Positions 7,173 through 14,486 are shown, counted from the stretch's first letter. The stretch: DNA of 22,672 nt from DATLNF01 sp046590575 (GCA_046590575.1 JBKJUS010000093.1:1-22672); one strand, 5' to 3'. Numbers and translations are program-made. Notes: a model not told the origin generated them from the letters alone.

Positions 7173-7224
7173 GTCTCCGGACATTCCTCACAAATGTCCC
7201 GGAGATTTCTCGCATCTCGGACAT
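7173..7224. promoter_or_regulatory. Three TCTCCGGGACAT-like copies upstream of thiL; candidate operator
   Basis: GTCTCCGGACAT (7173-7184), an inverted ATGTCCCGGAGAT (7194-7206) and ATCTCGGACAT (7214-7224) follow each other directly before the thiL -10 box. The first two form an inverted repeat with one bulged base. The arrangement resembles a repressor or activator site, with the third copy where the -35 would be. No thiamine-pyrophosphate riboswitch is apparent in this gap. Confidence 0.35.
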
Positions 7225-7227
7225 CGC

Positions 7228-7233
7228 TATCGT
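7228..7233 (+). promoter_or_regulatory. Candidate -10 element of a leaderless thiL transcript
   Basis: TATCGT fits the actinobacterial TANNNT -10 consensus and is separated by six bases from the GTG start at 7240, which has no Shine-Dalgarno. Transcription would therefore start at or next to the start codon. Confidence 0.45.
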
Positions 7234-7239
7234 CGACCG

Positions 7240-8241
7240 GTGACAAAAAAGATCCTCACGCTGGCTGATGTGGGGGAGTTCGGCCTGATCGACCGCGTCA
7301 CCGCCGGCTCCACTCGCACCGCAGACGTTCTGCTCGGGCCCGGTGACGATGCCGCTTTGGTGGTCGCGGCCGACGGTGTCGTCGTCGCCACGACCGACCT
7401 GCTGGTCGAGGGTCGCCACTTCCGCCTGGACTGGTCGACGCCGTACGACGTCGGCCGCAAGGCGGCGGCGCAGAGCATCGCCGACGTCGCGGCGATGGGC
7501 GCGCGCCCGACGGCGATGCTGGTCGGATTCGCCGCCCCGGCCGACCTGCCGGTCGCTGTGGCCGAGGACATCGCCGCCGGCCTCACCGCCGAATGCCGCG
7601 CGGCCGGCTGCACCGTGGTCGGCGGCGACGTCGTGCGCTCCGACTCTCTCCTGCTGGCGGTCACGGCGCTGGGCTCGCTCGACGGTCGGGATGCCGTGCG
7701 TCGCGTCGGCGCCCTGCCCGGCGAACGGGTCGTCGTCGCGGGCAGCTTGGGTGGATCCGCCGCCGGTCTGGCCGCGCTCGCGGGAGGTGACTCGAGCGTG
7801 CCGACCGAGCTGCTCGCGGCGCACCGGTGCCCGTCGCCGCCGTACGCCGCCGGGCCTGTGCTCGCGGACTGCGGCGCGACTGCGATGATCGACGTGTCGG
7901 ACGGCTTCGCCGCTGACCTCGGACATCTGGTGCGCGCCAGCGGATGCAGCGCCTTGGTGGACGTAGCGCGGCTGCCCCGACATCCCGGCCTGGCCACTTC
8001 ATGGGCACTCGACCACGGGGCGGCGACCCTCGCCAGCTGGGTCGTCAGCGGTGGAGAGGACCACGCCCTTGTGGCGACAATGCCGGCCGGCGCTGTTCCT
8101 GCAGCCGTAGAAGCGTTGGCAGCAATCGGTGTCGCGCTGTGCGACGTGGGGCAGATCGGGCCGGGCGCGGGCACCCGGTGGACCGGACTGCCGGAGGGGT
8201 CGCCAGAACCCGGCGGCTTCGACCACTTCGGCCGCGGATGA
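7240..8241 (+). CDS. thiL: Thiamine-monophosphate kinase
   Basis: This 333-residue protein phosphorylates thiamine monophosphate to thiamine pyrophosphate, the last step of cofactor synthesis. Diagnostic segments are LLGPGDDAALV (residues 31-41, with metal-binding D36/D37), ATTDLLVEGRHF and DVGRKAAAQSIADVAAMGA. These are followed by VVGGDVVRSDSLLLAVTALG, and by DVSDGFAADLGHL, in which the aspartates bind Mg-ATP. The length is normal. The stop overlaps the thiD start as ATGA, so the two thiamine genes are translationally coupled. GTG 7240 was chosen because the conserved N-terminus (LADVGEFGLIDRV) follows immediately and a -10 box lies six bases upstream. Confidence 0.96.
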   Translation: MTKKILTLADVGEFGLIDRVTAGSTRTADVLLGPGDDAALVVAADGVVVATTDLLVEGRHFRLDWSTPYDVGRKAAAQSIADVAAMGARPTAMLVGFAAPADLPVAVAEDIAAGLTAECRAAGCTVVGGDVVRSDSLLLAVTALGSLDGRDAVRRVGALPGERVVVAGSLGGSAAGLAALAGGDSSVPTELLAAHRCPSPPYAAGPVLADCGATAMIDVSDGFAADLGHLVRASGCSALVDVARLPRHPGLATSWALDHGAATLASWVVSGGEDHALVATMPAGAVPAAVEALAAIGVALCDVGQIGPGAGTRWTGLPEGSPEPGGFDHFGRG

Positions 8242-9059
8242 GCGCGATCGTGCGGGTGCTCTGCATCGCCGGCTCCGACTCGGCGGGCGGCGCCGGGATT
8301 CAGGCCGACCTCAAGACGGCGCTCGCGCTCGGCGCCCACGGGATGAGCGCAGTGACGGCAGTCACGGCGCAGAGCTCGCGGGGCGTGCAGGGTGTGTGGC
8401 CGGTTCCGGTCGAAGGTGTCCGGGCGCAGATCCGGGCTGTCCTCGACGACATCGGGGCCGATGCGATCAAGGTCGGCATGCTCGCGACCGCAGAGATCGT
8501 CGATGCGGTCGCCGATGAGCTCGCCGAGGTTGGCCTGCCGGTCGTCGTCGACCCGGTGTGTGTCTCCAAGCACGGCGACTCCCTGCTCGCCGCCGACGCG
8601 CTCGACCTGCTGAAGGCTCGCATCATGGCGACGGCGACGGTGGTGACGCCGAATCTTGCTGAGGTTGGCCTACTCGCCGGGGTCGAGGTGGGCGACCGTG
8701 CCGACCTCCTGGCCGCGGCGCGCGCCGTCCACGCGCTGGGCGCGCGGTGGACGCTGGTGAAGGGTGGCCATCTCGCCGGCGATGCGGTCGACCTGCTGTG
8801 GGACGGCACCACAGCGACGTCGTACGCCGCTGAGCGCCTGGACAATCAACACACCCACGGCACGGGTTGCACGCTGTCTTCCGCGATCGCTGTATTCCTC
8901 GGCCAGGGCTACTCGGTACCTGACGCCGTACAGCAGGCGAAGGACTACGTCACGGGTGCCATCGCGGGCGGTTTCGCGTTGGGCTCTGGCATCGGCCCGG
9001 TTGACCATGCCTGGAGATGGCGGGAAACCGGCGTCCCCAGACGCGACTTCACCCACTAA
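8238..9059 (+). CDS. thiD: Bifunctional hydroxymethylpyrimidine kinase/phosphomethylpyrimidine kinase
   Basis: The 273-residue ribokinase-fold enzyme phosphorylates HMP and then HMP-phosphate to supply the pyrimidine half of thiamine. It begins MSAIVRVLCIAGSDSAGGAG followed by IQADLKTALALGAHG, the ThiD signature. Further motifs are AIKVGMLATAEIV, VVDPVCVSKHGDSLL and HTHGTGCTLSSAIAVFLGQG, the anion-hole and catalytic loop, with a cysteine at residue 211. ATG 8238 overlaps the thiL stop; the frame stays open upstream inside thiL, but that extension is not real. The last codons and stop lie inside one arm of a large hairpin at 9046-9114. Confidence 0.96.
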   Translation: MSAIVRVLCIAGSDSAGGAGIQADLKTALALGAHGMSAVTAVTAQSSRGVQGVWPVPVEGVRAQIRAVLDDIGADAIKVGMLATAEIVDAVADELAEVGLPVVVDPVCVSKHGDSLLAADALDLLKARIMATATVVTPNLAEVGLLAGVEVGDRADLLAAARAVHALGARWTLVKGGHLAGDAVDLLWDGTTATSYAAERLDNQHTHGTGCTLSSAIAVFLGQGYSVPDAVQQAKDYVTGAIAGGFALGSGIGPVDHAWRWRETGVPRRDFTH

Positions 9060-9114
9060 AACCACCCCATCGGCCCTCAGCGGGCCGAATTCAGGTGGTT
9101 TTAGTGGGTGAAGT
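9046..9114. terminator. Long perfect hairpin, bidirectional terminator overlapping the thiD stop
   Basis: A 21-bp perfect inverted repeat (9046-9066 with 9094-9114) encloses a second small hairpin, CGGCCC (9071-9076) pairing with GGGCCG (9082-9087). The left arm contains the last thiD codons and TAA stop; the right arm ends seven bases before the stop of the convergent exported-protein gene. The TAAAACC/GGTTTTA part gives an AT-rich section unlike the surrounding GC. Confidence 0.75.
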
Positions 9115-9121
9115 GGACTTG

Positions 9122-9583
9122 CTACTTGGCGGTGAAGACGTACTTGCCCTTGCCGTTGGGGCCGCCGGCGAAGTTGCAGACGACGATCTGGACGTCGCCG
9201 GCCTTCTTGACCTTGTAGACCAGCTTCTCGACGACGGTGCCGGTGCTCATGTTGGTGGGAGTGACCGAGGCGTTGTCGCCCTCGGCGAGCCGCTTGCCCT
9301 TGGTGTCGTTGAGGGCGATGTCCCAGTCACCGAGGAAGCCCGTGACCTCAACCTTGAGCGTGCCCGGGCCGGTCAACTTCACGTTCTCGATGTGCTCACT
9401 GCCCGGGAGGGCCTCGCCGGAGCAGGCGACCGGGGCCAGCGGGTCGCTGGTGGCCCCGCTGAACGGCACCGGAATGTTGACGGCAAAGGACTTCTCAACG
9501 GCCTTCGGGGCGGCACCGGCGGGGGCGACGAGCAGGCCGATGCCGAGGCCGGTGGCGAGAGCGGTGGCGAAGCGACGTGACAT
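9122..9583 (-). CDS. Small exported protein, paralogue C (PPC-like beta domain), function unknown
   Basis: The 153-residue product starts MSRRFATALATGLGIGLLVA and has a signal peptide cleaved probably after AGA near residue 24. It is closely related to the protein at 3925-4371. Shared features are the SFAVNI/SYSVNV strand, a cysteine in PVACSGEA, GPGTLKVEVTGFLGDWDIALN, DTKGKRLAEGDNAS and YKVKKAGDVQIVVCNFAGG near the C-terminus. Two cysteines are conserved between these two paralogues and may pair. It is 72 bp downstream of rpmB on the same strand with no convincing terminator between, so it may be partly read from the rpmB promoter. Function unknown; the fold resembles extracytoplasmic PPC domains. 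Confidence 0.84.
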   Translation of the reverse strand: MSRRFATALATGLGIGLLVAPAGAAPKAVEKSFAVNIPVPFSGATSDPLAPVACSGEALPGSEHIENVKLTGPGTLKVEVTGFLGDWDIALNDTKGKRLAEGDNASVTPTNMSTGTVVEKLVYKVKKAGDVQIVVCNFAGGPNGKGKYVFTAK

Positions 9584-9655
9584 GAGTGGCGGTCCTCCGA
9601 GGCTGGGGTGAGTGTCTGCCTCCCCTAACGCGCCGACCGGCCCGCAGTGACGGCT

Positions 9656-9844
9656 CTAGCCGCGGACGACTTTGCCAGCCTTGATGCATGACGTGCAGAC
9701 GTTGAGTGTCTTGGGGGTCCGGCCGACGAGGGCGTGCACCTTCTGGATGTTCGGGTTCCAGCGGCGGCGGGTGCGCCGGTGTGAGTGGGACACAGCCATG
9801 CCGAAGCCCGGCCCCTTGGCGCAGATGTCACAGACCGAAGCCAC
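9656..9844 (-). CDS. rpmB: 50S ribosomal protein L28
   Basis: The 62-residue sequence MASVCDICAKGPGFGMAVSH continues into SHRRTRRRWNPNIQKV, the L28 core. It carries four cysteines as two pairs, C5/C8 and C50/C53, the zinc-ribbon (C+) form of the protein. The GTG start (9844-9842 on the minus strand) has a GAGGAG Shine-Dalgarno eight bases upstream. It is divergent from the DAK2 gene; rpmB beside the DAK2-recG pair is the standard actinobacterial order. It is not known here whether a cysteine-free (C-) paralogue exists elsewhere in the genome. Confidence 0.96.
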   Translation of the reverse strand: MASVCDICAKGPGFGMAVSHSHRRTRRRWNPNIQKVHALVGRTPKTLNVCTSCIKAGKVVRG

Positions 9845-9904
9845 GACGAAGTCTCCTCAACAGACATGCGGAAGGTGTGCCCGAGTGCTCCGGGCAACCG
9901 ACAC

Positions 9905-9934
9905 AGGGTAGCCGAGCCGAGCACCTCGCGGCAA
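9905..9934 (-). promoter_or_regulatory. Candidate promoter for rpmB
   Basis: On the minus strand TTGCCG (9934-9929) and TACCCT (9910-9905) are separated by 18 bases and point at rpmB, leaving a leader of roughly 55 nt. This is one of the better promoter matches in the window. Confidence 0.45.
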
Positions 9935-9975
9935 CGCGCGTGCATCCGACCGGTCAGCGCACCTCGCCGGCCCAC

Positions 9976-9981
9976 TAGGCT
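9976..9981 (+). promoter_or_regulatory. Candidate -10 element of a leaderless DAK2 transcript
   Basis: TAGGCT matches TANNNT and ends six bases before ATG 9988, and no good Shine-Dalgarno is present. This is the same spacing as seen before thiL. Confidence 0.45.
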
Positions 9982-9987
9982 CCGCCC

Positions 9988-11598
9988 ATGCCTGGCGTGC
10001 TCGAGGTCCTCGACGCGGCCGCCGTACGCCGGTGGTGCGAGACCGGTCTGCGCGACCTCGTCGCCCGCCGGGAGGAGATCAACGACCTCAACGTCTACCC
10101 GGTGCCCGACGGCGACACCGGCACCAACCTCGTCGCCACCATGGAGTCCGTGGTCGAGGCGCTCCGGGATACGCCGGTCGATGACCTGGCGGCGACCGTC
10201 AAGGCGATCTCCCACGGAGCGCTGATGGGCGCGCGGGGCAACTCCGGCGTGATCCTGTCCCAACTGCTCCGCGGTATCGCCGAGGTGCTCGGCCCCCTGC
10301 AGTCGGCCGGCCCGGCCGACCTGCAGCGCGCACTCGCCCGAGCTGCCGAGCTCGCGTACGCAGCGGTGGCCCAGCCGGTCGAAGGGACGGTGCTCACCGT
10401 CGCGCGCGCGGCGGCCGACGGAGCGCGGGCCATGGCGGGCACGCTCGCAGCGGTGGCCCGTTCAGCGGCCACCGACGCTCACCTCGCTCTCGACCGCACT
10501 CCCGATCTGCTGCCCGTGCTGAAGCAGGCGGGGGTGGTGGACGCCGGCGGGTGCGGCCTGTGCGTCCTGCTGGACAGTCTGCTCGCCGTGGTGACCGGTG
10601 AGGCCGCCGCCTTCGCCCCACCGCCTGTCGTAGCTCGAGACCGGAGCGGGCTGGCCGCCGTACGGGAGGCCGGGAGTGACGAATTCGCCTACGAGGTGCA
10701 GTACCTCCTCGACGCAGACGACGCGGCGGTGGCCGCTCTCCGGCAGCGGCTTGGTCCCCTGGGTGACTCGCTGGTCGTCGTCGGTGGAGACGGGTTGTGG
10801 AACGTCCATGTGCACGTCAACGACGTCGGAGCGGCCATCGAGGCGGGCATCGAGGCGGGTCATCCGCACCGGCTGACGGTCACCAGGTTCGACGACCAGA
10901 TCGCCGCCGAGGTGGTTGCGCCCACGGTCGTGCACTCGGGTCGGGCGGTCGTGGCAGTGGCGCCTGGACAGGGACTGGTCGACCTCTTTGTGGCCGCGGG
11001 CGCCACGGTCGTGGCCGGCGGACCAACCGCCAACCCGTCGACCCGCGAGATTCTCGACGCGATCGCGGCGACCGGAAGCCGAGAGGTCCTGGTGCTGCCG
11101 AACGACGGCAACGTCCTTGGTACGGCGGCGCAGGCGGCGTCGGCCGCGACCGAATCCGGCTGTGAGGTCCACGTCGTCCCGACCCGGTCGCCCGTGCAGG
11201 GACTCGCCGCACTTGCCGTTCACGACCCGACCAGGTCTTTCGCCGACGATGCGATCGCGATGACCGATGCCGCACGAGCTACGCGATGGGCGGAGGTGAC
11301 CACGGCGATTCGCGACGCGCAGACGATGGCCGGGCCCTGCAGCGCGGGCGATGTGCTCGGTCTGGTCGGCGGGGATGTTGTGGTAGTCGGTGCCGATGTC
11401 GTCGACGTTGGCGTCGCCCTGCTCGACCGGCTGCTCGCGTCGGGCGGAGAGCTGGTGACCGTCGTCGTCGGCGCGGACGCCGAGGCCGGGCTCGCTGACC
11501 GGGTGGTCGCAGCGATGCGCACGTCGTACCCGGTCGTCGAGGTCGAGGTGCACGACGGGGGACAGCCGCACTACCCGTTGCTGCTCGGCGTCGAGTGA
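9988..11598 (+). CDS. DAK2 domain (FakA-like) kinase protein
   Basis: The 536-residue protein has three parts. The N-terminal DhaL/DAK2 domain (about 1-200) contains NDLNVYPVPDGDTGTNLVAT, whose aspartates chelate Mg-ATP, GARGNSGVILSQLLRG and DAGGCGLCVLLDSL. The middle domain (about 225-300) has SLVVVGGDGLWNVHVHVNDVG. A C-terminal DegV-like domain has VAPGQGLVDLFVAAGATVVA, GGPTANPSTREILDAI and VLVLPNDGNVLGTAAQAA. This is the architecture of FakA, the firmicute fatty-acid kinase ATP-binding subunit that works with a FakB acyl carrier. Fatty acids as substrate are inference; no fakB lies in the window. It directly precedes recG, the usual order in Gram-positive bacteria. ATG 9988 follows a -10 box with leaderless spacing. 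Confidence 0.9.
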   Translation: MPGVLEVLDAAAVRRWCETGLRDLVARREEINDLNVYPVPDGDTGTNLVATMESVVEALRDTPVDDLAATVKAISHGALMGARGNSGVILSQLLRGIAEVLGPLQSAGPADLQRALARAAELAYAAVAQPVEGTVLTVARAAADGARAMAGTLAAVARSAATDAHLALDRTPDLLPVLKQAGVVDAGGCGLCVLLDSLLAVVTGEAAAFAPPPVVARDRSGLAAVREAGSDEFAYEVQYLLDADDAAVAALRQRLGPLGDSLVVVGGDGLWNVHVHVNDVGAAIEAGIEAGHPHRLTVTRFDDQIAAEVVAPTVVHSGRAVVAVAPGQGLVDLFVAAGATVVAGGPTANPSTREILDAIAATGSREVLVLPNDGNVLGTAAQAASAATESGCEVHVVPTRSPVQGLAALAVHDPTRSFADDAIAMTDAARATRWAEVTTAIRDAQTMAGPCSAGDVLGLVGGDVVVVGADVVDVGVALLDRLLASGGELVTVVVGADAEAGLADRVVAAMRTSYPVVEVEVHDGGQPHYPLLLGVE

Positions 11599-11599
11599 C

Positions 11600-13801
11600 G
11601 TGGCCCAGCTGCGCACCGGCTTGCGCGATGTCGTAGGTGACCGCACCGCCAAAGTTCTCGCCGATGCGCTGCATCTGCACACGGTCCACGACCTGCTGCG
11701 CCACTACCCCCGCCGCTACGCCGAACGGGGCCAGCTGACCGACCTGCGCGACGTCCGGGTCGGCGAGCACGTCACGGTGCTCGCGGAGGTCAAGAGCGTG
11801 ACGAGCCGGCCGATTCGGGGTGGTCGGCACATGCTCGTGGTGACCGTCACTGACGGCCACACCGAGCTGGGTATGACCTGGTTCAGCAAGGGCTCGGGGT
11901 CGTGGCGGTCAAAGGAGCTGCGGACGGGCCGCCACGTGCTCTTCTCGGGGAAGGTCACTGAGTTCAACCGCAAGCGGCAGCTGACCAACCCGGAATACCA
12001 GCTGCTCGACGCCGAGGCCGGCGACAGCGCTGAGGCGATCGCCGAGTCGTTCGCGGGGGCGATGATTCCGGTCTACCCGGCCACCGAGAAGTTGCCGTCG
12101 TGGCGGATCGGCCAGAGCGTCCGCGTGACGCTCGACGTCCTCGACGCGATGGACGACCCGCTTCCGGCGCAGATGCGGCTCCGACACGGCCTGCGGGGGC
12201 TCGCTGATGCTTTCCGCGGAATCCACCGTCCTGACTCGCTTGACGACATGCGCGCGTCGAGGACCCGGCTCAAATGGGACGAGGCGTTCATCCTGCAGGC
12301 CGTTCTGGCACAGCGCCGACTCGCGGCCCGGCAGTCGCCGGCGACGCCACGGAGAAGACGCGATGGAGGCCTGGTCGACGCCTTCGAAGCCATGCTCCCC
12401 TTCACCTTCACGACTGGCCAGGCGGCTATCTCGGCCGAGTTGGACGAGGATCTCGCGGCCGTGCACCCCATGCACCGCCTGCTCCAGGGGGAGGTGGGCT
12501 CAGGCAAGACCGTTGTGGCACTGCGCGCGATGCTCACCGTCGTCGATGCCGGCGGGCAGGCTGTGCTCATGGCGCCGACCGAGGTGCTCGCCGCGCAGCA
12601 CGCGCGCAGCATCCGTGAGCTGCTCGGGCCGATCGGCATGGCTGGCGAGCTCGGCGGGGCCGAGGACGCCACCAAGGTGGTGCTGCTCACCGGGTCGGTG
12701 ACCGCGGGGGTCCGGCGTACGGCGCTCGCCGATACAGCCTCCGGCGAAGCGGGCATCGTCGTGGGCACGCATGCCCTTCTTGAGCCTGACGTCGCCTTCG
12801 CCGACCTGGCGCTCGTCGTGGTCGACGAACAGCATCGGTTTGGGGTCGAGCAGCGAGACGTCCTGCGCTCGAAGAGCAAGACGCCTCCACACGTGTTGGT
12901 GATGACGGCGACGCCGATCCCGCGCACGGTGGCGATGACGGTGTACGGCGACCTCGAGACCTCCACGCTCTCGGAGCTGCCGCGTGGCCGGGCACCGATC
13001 GAGACCCACGTCGTACCGATCGCCGAGAAGCCGCAGTGGGCCGACCGCATGTGGAGCCGGGTTCGGGACGAGGTGGCAAGTGGACATCAGGCCTTCGTCG
13101 TGTGCCCGCGCATCGGTGGTGAGACCGTCGAGGAAGGCTCGGACGGCGCGGCACTGGTCGACGACGCGACGATGGATGACGGCCGGCGACCACCGCTCGC
13201 GGTCGAGGAGGTCTTCCCGCTGCTCCGCGACGGCGAGCTGGCCGGGCTGCGGGTCGAGATGCTGCATGGCCGACTGCGTCCCGATGACAAGGACGCCGTG
13301 ATGCGCCGCTTCGGCCGCGGCGAGACTGACGTGATCGTGGCGACCACCGTGATCGAGGTCGGCGTCGACGTACCCAATGCGACGGTGATGGTGGTGCTCG
13401 ATGCTGACCGGTTCGGCATCTCGCAGCTGCACCAGCTGCGCGGTCGGATCGGCCGGGGAATCGCGGCGTCAGTCTGCCTGCTGGTCACCGAGCTCCCGGC
13501 TGACGCGCCGGGGCGCGAGCGGGTGGAGGCGGTGGCGGCGACCATCGACGGCTTCGAGCTCGCCCGGCTGGACCTGCAGCGCCGCCGTGAAGGGGACGTG
13601 TTGGGCACGTCGCAGGCCGGGCGGCAGAGCAGTCTCCGACTCCTCGAGCTGCTCGCCGATGAAGACCTCATCCGTACCGCTCGCGCGGAGGCCATCGAGC
13701 TGGTCGAAGGGGATCCGACGTTACGCCGGGAGCCCGCCCTGCGCAGTGCCATCGAGGCAGCGATCGACACCGAGCGCGCTGAGTTTTTGGAGAAAGGGTG
13801 A
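11600..13801 (+). CDS. recG: ATP-dependent DNA helicase RecG
   Basis: At 733 residues it has typical RecG length. RecG reverses stalled replication forks and migrates Holliday junctions. The N-terminal wedge/OB-fold region (about 1-170) includes DLLRHYPRRYAERGQLTDL. The helicase core has GEVGSGKT (Walker A, near 298), VVDEQHRFGVEQR (the DEQH box, near 409), VMTATPIPRTVAMTVYGDLE, and in the second RecA lobe EMLHGRLRPDDK, TTVIEVGVDVPNATVMV and QLHQLRGRIGRG. The GTG start at 11600 lies two bases after the DAK2 stop, so translation is probably coupled. The gene is followed by a 21-bp inverted repeat before rsmD. Confidence 0.97.
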   Translation: MAQLRTGLRDVVGDRTAKVLADALHLHTVHDLLRHYPRRYAERGQLTDLRDVRVGEHVTVLAEVKSVTSRPIRGGRHMLVVTVTDGHTELGMTWFSKGSGSWRSKELRTGRHVLFSGKVTEFNRKRQLTNPEYQLLDAEAGDSAEAIAESFAGAMIPVYPATEKLPSWRIGQSVRVTLDVLDAMDDPLPAQMRLRHGLRGLADAFRGIHRPDSLDDMRASRTRLKWDEAFILQAVLAQRRLAARQSPATPRRRRDGGLVDAFEAMLPFTFTTGQAAISAELDEDLAAVHPMHRLLQGEVGSGKTVVALRAMLTVVDAGGQAVLMAPTEVLAAQHARSIRELLGPIGMAGELGGAEDATKVVLLTGSVTAGVRRTALADTASGEAGIVVGTHALLEPDVAFADLALVVVDEQHRFGVEQRDVLRSKSKTPPHVLVMTATPIPRTVAMTVYGDLETSTLSELPRGRAPIETHVVPIAEKPQWADRMWSRVRDEVASGHQAFVVCPRIGGETVEEGSDGAALVDDATMDDGRRPPLAVEEVFPLLRDGELAGLRVEMLHGRLRPDDKDAVMRRFGRGETDVIVATTVIEVGVDVPNATVMVVLDADRFGISQLHQLRGRIGRGIAASVCLLVTELPADAPGRERVEAVAATIDGFELARLDLQRRREGDVLGTSQAGRQSSLRLLELLADEDLIRTARAEAIELVEGDPTLRREPALRSAIEAAIDTERAEFLEKG

Positions 13802-13824
13802 GCCGCGCCGCCTTCGTTTCCGAG

Positions 13825-13894
13825 GACCGTCCGGCGTTTCCCGCACGGCAACCCCGCACGGTCGGACTTTCCATGCGGGAAACGCCGGACGGTC
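13825..13894. repeat. Perfect 21-bp inverted repeat between recG and rsmD
   Basis: Bases 13825-13845 are exactly complementary to 13874-13894, separated by a 28-bp loop that contains a second copy of CCGCACGG (13854-13861; the first is 13841-13848, at the arm/loop edge). It begins 23 bp after the recG stop and ends about 9 bp before the rsmD Shine-Dalgarno. It may act as an attenuator, RNA-processing site or dispersed palindromic repeat; there is no T-tract. Confidence 0.75.
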
Positions 13895-13913
13895 TCAGGG
13901 GCGGGGAGGCGAG

Positions 13914-14486
13914 GTGGGCAGCCTGCGGGTGATCGCTGGGTTGGCGCGGGGTCGGCGACTGGCGGTGCCGGAGGGCCGCGACACGAGGCCGACCTCAGAC
14001 CGAACCCGCGAAGCTCTGTTCTCGACGCTCGAGTCACTGCGCGGTCCGCTGCACGGCATCCGGGTGCTCGACCTGTACGCCGGAACCGGCGCCGTCGGCC
14101 TCGAGGCGCTTTCGCGCGGGGCGGCGCAGGTCACGCTGGTCGAGAGTGACCGTCGGGCTCTCGACGTACTGCGGAGCAACGTCGAGGCAGTCGGGTTGCC
14201 GGGCGCGGTCGTCCGTGACGAGGCGGTCGAGCGGGTGCTGGCGCAGGTGCCGCACGAGGCGTACGACGTCGTCTTCGCCGACCCGCCGTACGCGGACCCC
14301 GTCGACGGCATCCTCACCGCAGTGCTCCGGTGGCTCGCACCCGGGGCGGTGCTGGTGGTCGAGCGGGCGAGCCGTGACGCGCCGTTGTCGTGGCCGACCG
14401 GAATCCTCGCGGTCAAGGACCGCCGCTACGGCGAGGGAACGCTTTGGTACGGTCGCGCCTTACCCGATCCGGAGGGCAGCAGATGA
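13914..14486 (+). CDS. rsmD: 16S rRNA (guanine(966)-N(2))-methyltransferase
   Basis: The 190-residue protein methylates G966 of 16S rRNA in the 30S subunit. It starts MGSLRVIAGLARGRRLAVPE, matching the RVIAGxxxGRxL N-terminus of RsmD, then RPTSDRTREALFSTLES, the SAM-binding VLDLYAGTGAVGLEALSRGA, VESDRRALDVL and the catalytic FADPPYADP (DPPY motif for amino-group methylation). The GTG start at 13914 was chosen because GGGGAGGC lies just upstream and the conserved N-terminus follows immediately; the frame stays open far upstream over recG, but that part is out of frame with recG and not real. The stop overlaps the coaD start as ATGA. Confidence 0.95.
   Translation: MGSLRVIAGLARGRRLAVPEGRDTRPTSDRTREALFSTLESLRGPLHGIRVLDLYAGTGAVGLEALSRGAAQVTLVESDRRALDVLRSNVEAVGLPGAVVRDEAVERVLAQVPHEAYDVVFADPPYADPVDGILTAVLRWLAPGAVLVVERASRDAPLSWPTGILAVKDRRYGEGTLWYGRALPDPEGSR

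Noticed and set aside
7037..7239. TPP riboswitch upstream of thiL
   Set aside because: No THI-box-like conserved core was recognised, and the -10 box placement suggests no leader RNA at all.
7227..8573. 448-codon minus-strand open frame opposite thiL/thiD
   Set aside because: The plus strand encodes complete ThiL and ThiD; the antisense product is low-complexity Ala/Arg/Pro/Ser.
10462..11682. 406-codon minus-strand open frame opposite the DAK2 gene
   Set aside because: It is a shadow of a conserved three-domain protein, with a composition of random Arg/Gly/His-rich sequence.
12500..13432. 310-codon minus-strand open frame inside recG
   Set aside because: It is antisense to the RecG helicase core with no ribosome-binding site or domain pattern.
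13401..13913. Upstream in-frame extension of rsmD into recG
   Set aside because: It is out of frame with recG and lacks RsmD homology; GTG 13914 with its Shine-Dalgarno gives the normal N-terminus.
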